Made by a program: the position numbers and the translations under genes. The notes beneath the pieces are model-generated. The model was not told the origin of the DNA and searched no databases. It worked only from the letters and a program-made list of their open reading frames with translations. Shown here one piece after another: positions 63,965 to 64,000 of a stretch of DNA of 64,000 bases. Location of the stretch: positions 1 to 64,000 of the forward strand of contig NZ_RARB01000005.1 in NCBI RefSeq assembly GCF_003612015.1, read 5' to 3'. This stretch comes from Pantoea piersonii (lineage in GTDB: Bacteria > Pseudomonadota > Gammaproteobacteria > Enterobacterales > Enterobacteriaceae). Positions within the stretch are counted from its first letter, which is position 1. Every line of letters starts with the position of its first letter.

Positions 63965-64000
63965 ATGAATTTTGATTTTAATTATCTGCTGAAGATTTCG
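63965..64000 (+). CDS. ABC transporter permease, 5' end only
   Basis: A frame opening ATG at 63965 reads MNFDFNYLLKIS and continues beyond the window. The position after the binding-protein gene suggests an amino acid ABC permease of the HisMQ type. Only 12 codons are visible, so this rests on context. Confidence 0.55.
   Translation, partial: MNFDFNYLLKIS

Noticed and set aside
1..64000. CRISPR arrays, tRNA or rRNA genes, intact insertion sequences and integrase-bordered islands
   Set aside because: No regularly spaced repeats, no tRNA cloverleaf, no rRNA motifs and no transposase or integrase frame were found by reading; a dedicated search would be needed to exclude weak cases.

Overview
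The window is chromosomal DNA of an enterobacterium, most likely from the Erwiniaceae (Pantoea/Mixta type). The main evidence is a complete yellow-pigment operon (crtE-idi-crtX-crtY-crtI-crtB with convergent crtZ), together with many genes close to Escherichia coli counterparts: ahr, gstA, ytfJ, glsB, yciF, yciE, ortT, fucO, curA, lhr, gapC and ycgZ. The genus cannot be fixed from sequence alone. No rRNA, tRNA, CRISPR array or intact insertion sequence was seen.

Layout. 0-10 kb: an AHL-lactonase-like hydrolase divergent from a VOC protein, a four-repeat membrane protein behind a PmrA-box-like site, two GNAT acetyltransferases, an AzlCD exporter with its probable XRE-cupin regulator, two tandem glycosyltransferase paralogues, an esterase and a DJ-1/PfpI protein. 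9.4-20 kb: a P2-type cation ATPase behind a long leader with a PhoP-box-like site, an M20 amidohydrolase operonic with a polar amino acid ABC transporter, and an ABC permease and binding protein of the molybdate/tungstate type with no ATPase gene. 20-26 kb: phenolic acid decarboxylase, YsnF/AvaK stress proteins, small ORFs, a flavin reductase, ahr and gstA. 26.4-33.7 kb: the carotenoid cluster, which turns isopentenyl diphosphate into zeaxanthin glucosides; five of its junctions overlap.

34-48 kb: ytfJ, a small AlpA-like DNA-binding protein, a pirin, a Met/His-rich PepSY and DUF2946 pair that looks copper related, glutaminase, an MFS permease, the yciF-yciE-manganese catalase stress operon, ortT (a GhoT-type membrane toxin gene of only 57 codons), a NT5C-like protein lacking the expected nucleophile, fucO, curA and a PRISE-type reductase. 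48-60 kb: the 1531-residue helicase lhr, a PEBP protein, ycgZ and other microproteins, a second GAPDH (gapC), and a LysR regulator divergent from a YhhW-like pirin. 59.4-61.2 kb is almost gene-free, with one small secreted DUF333-like protein, gene remnants and a candidate structured RNA. The right end holds a fumarase/aspartase-superfamily lyase, a GNAT and an amino acid ABC binding lipoprotein whose permease runs off the window.

Points most worth following up are the three consecutive inverted repeats between the lactonase and VOC genes, the PhoP- and PmrA-box-like sites, two candidate non-coding RNAs (about 9443-9614 minus and 59455-59572 plus), the ATPase-less ABC operon, the 11-codon leader ORF before the AlpA-like gene with the 71-bp nested palindrome after it, and the altered catalytic motif in the NT5C-like protein. 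No wholly new multi-gene system is claimed.
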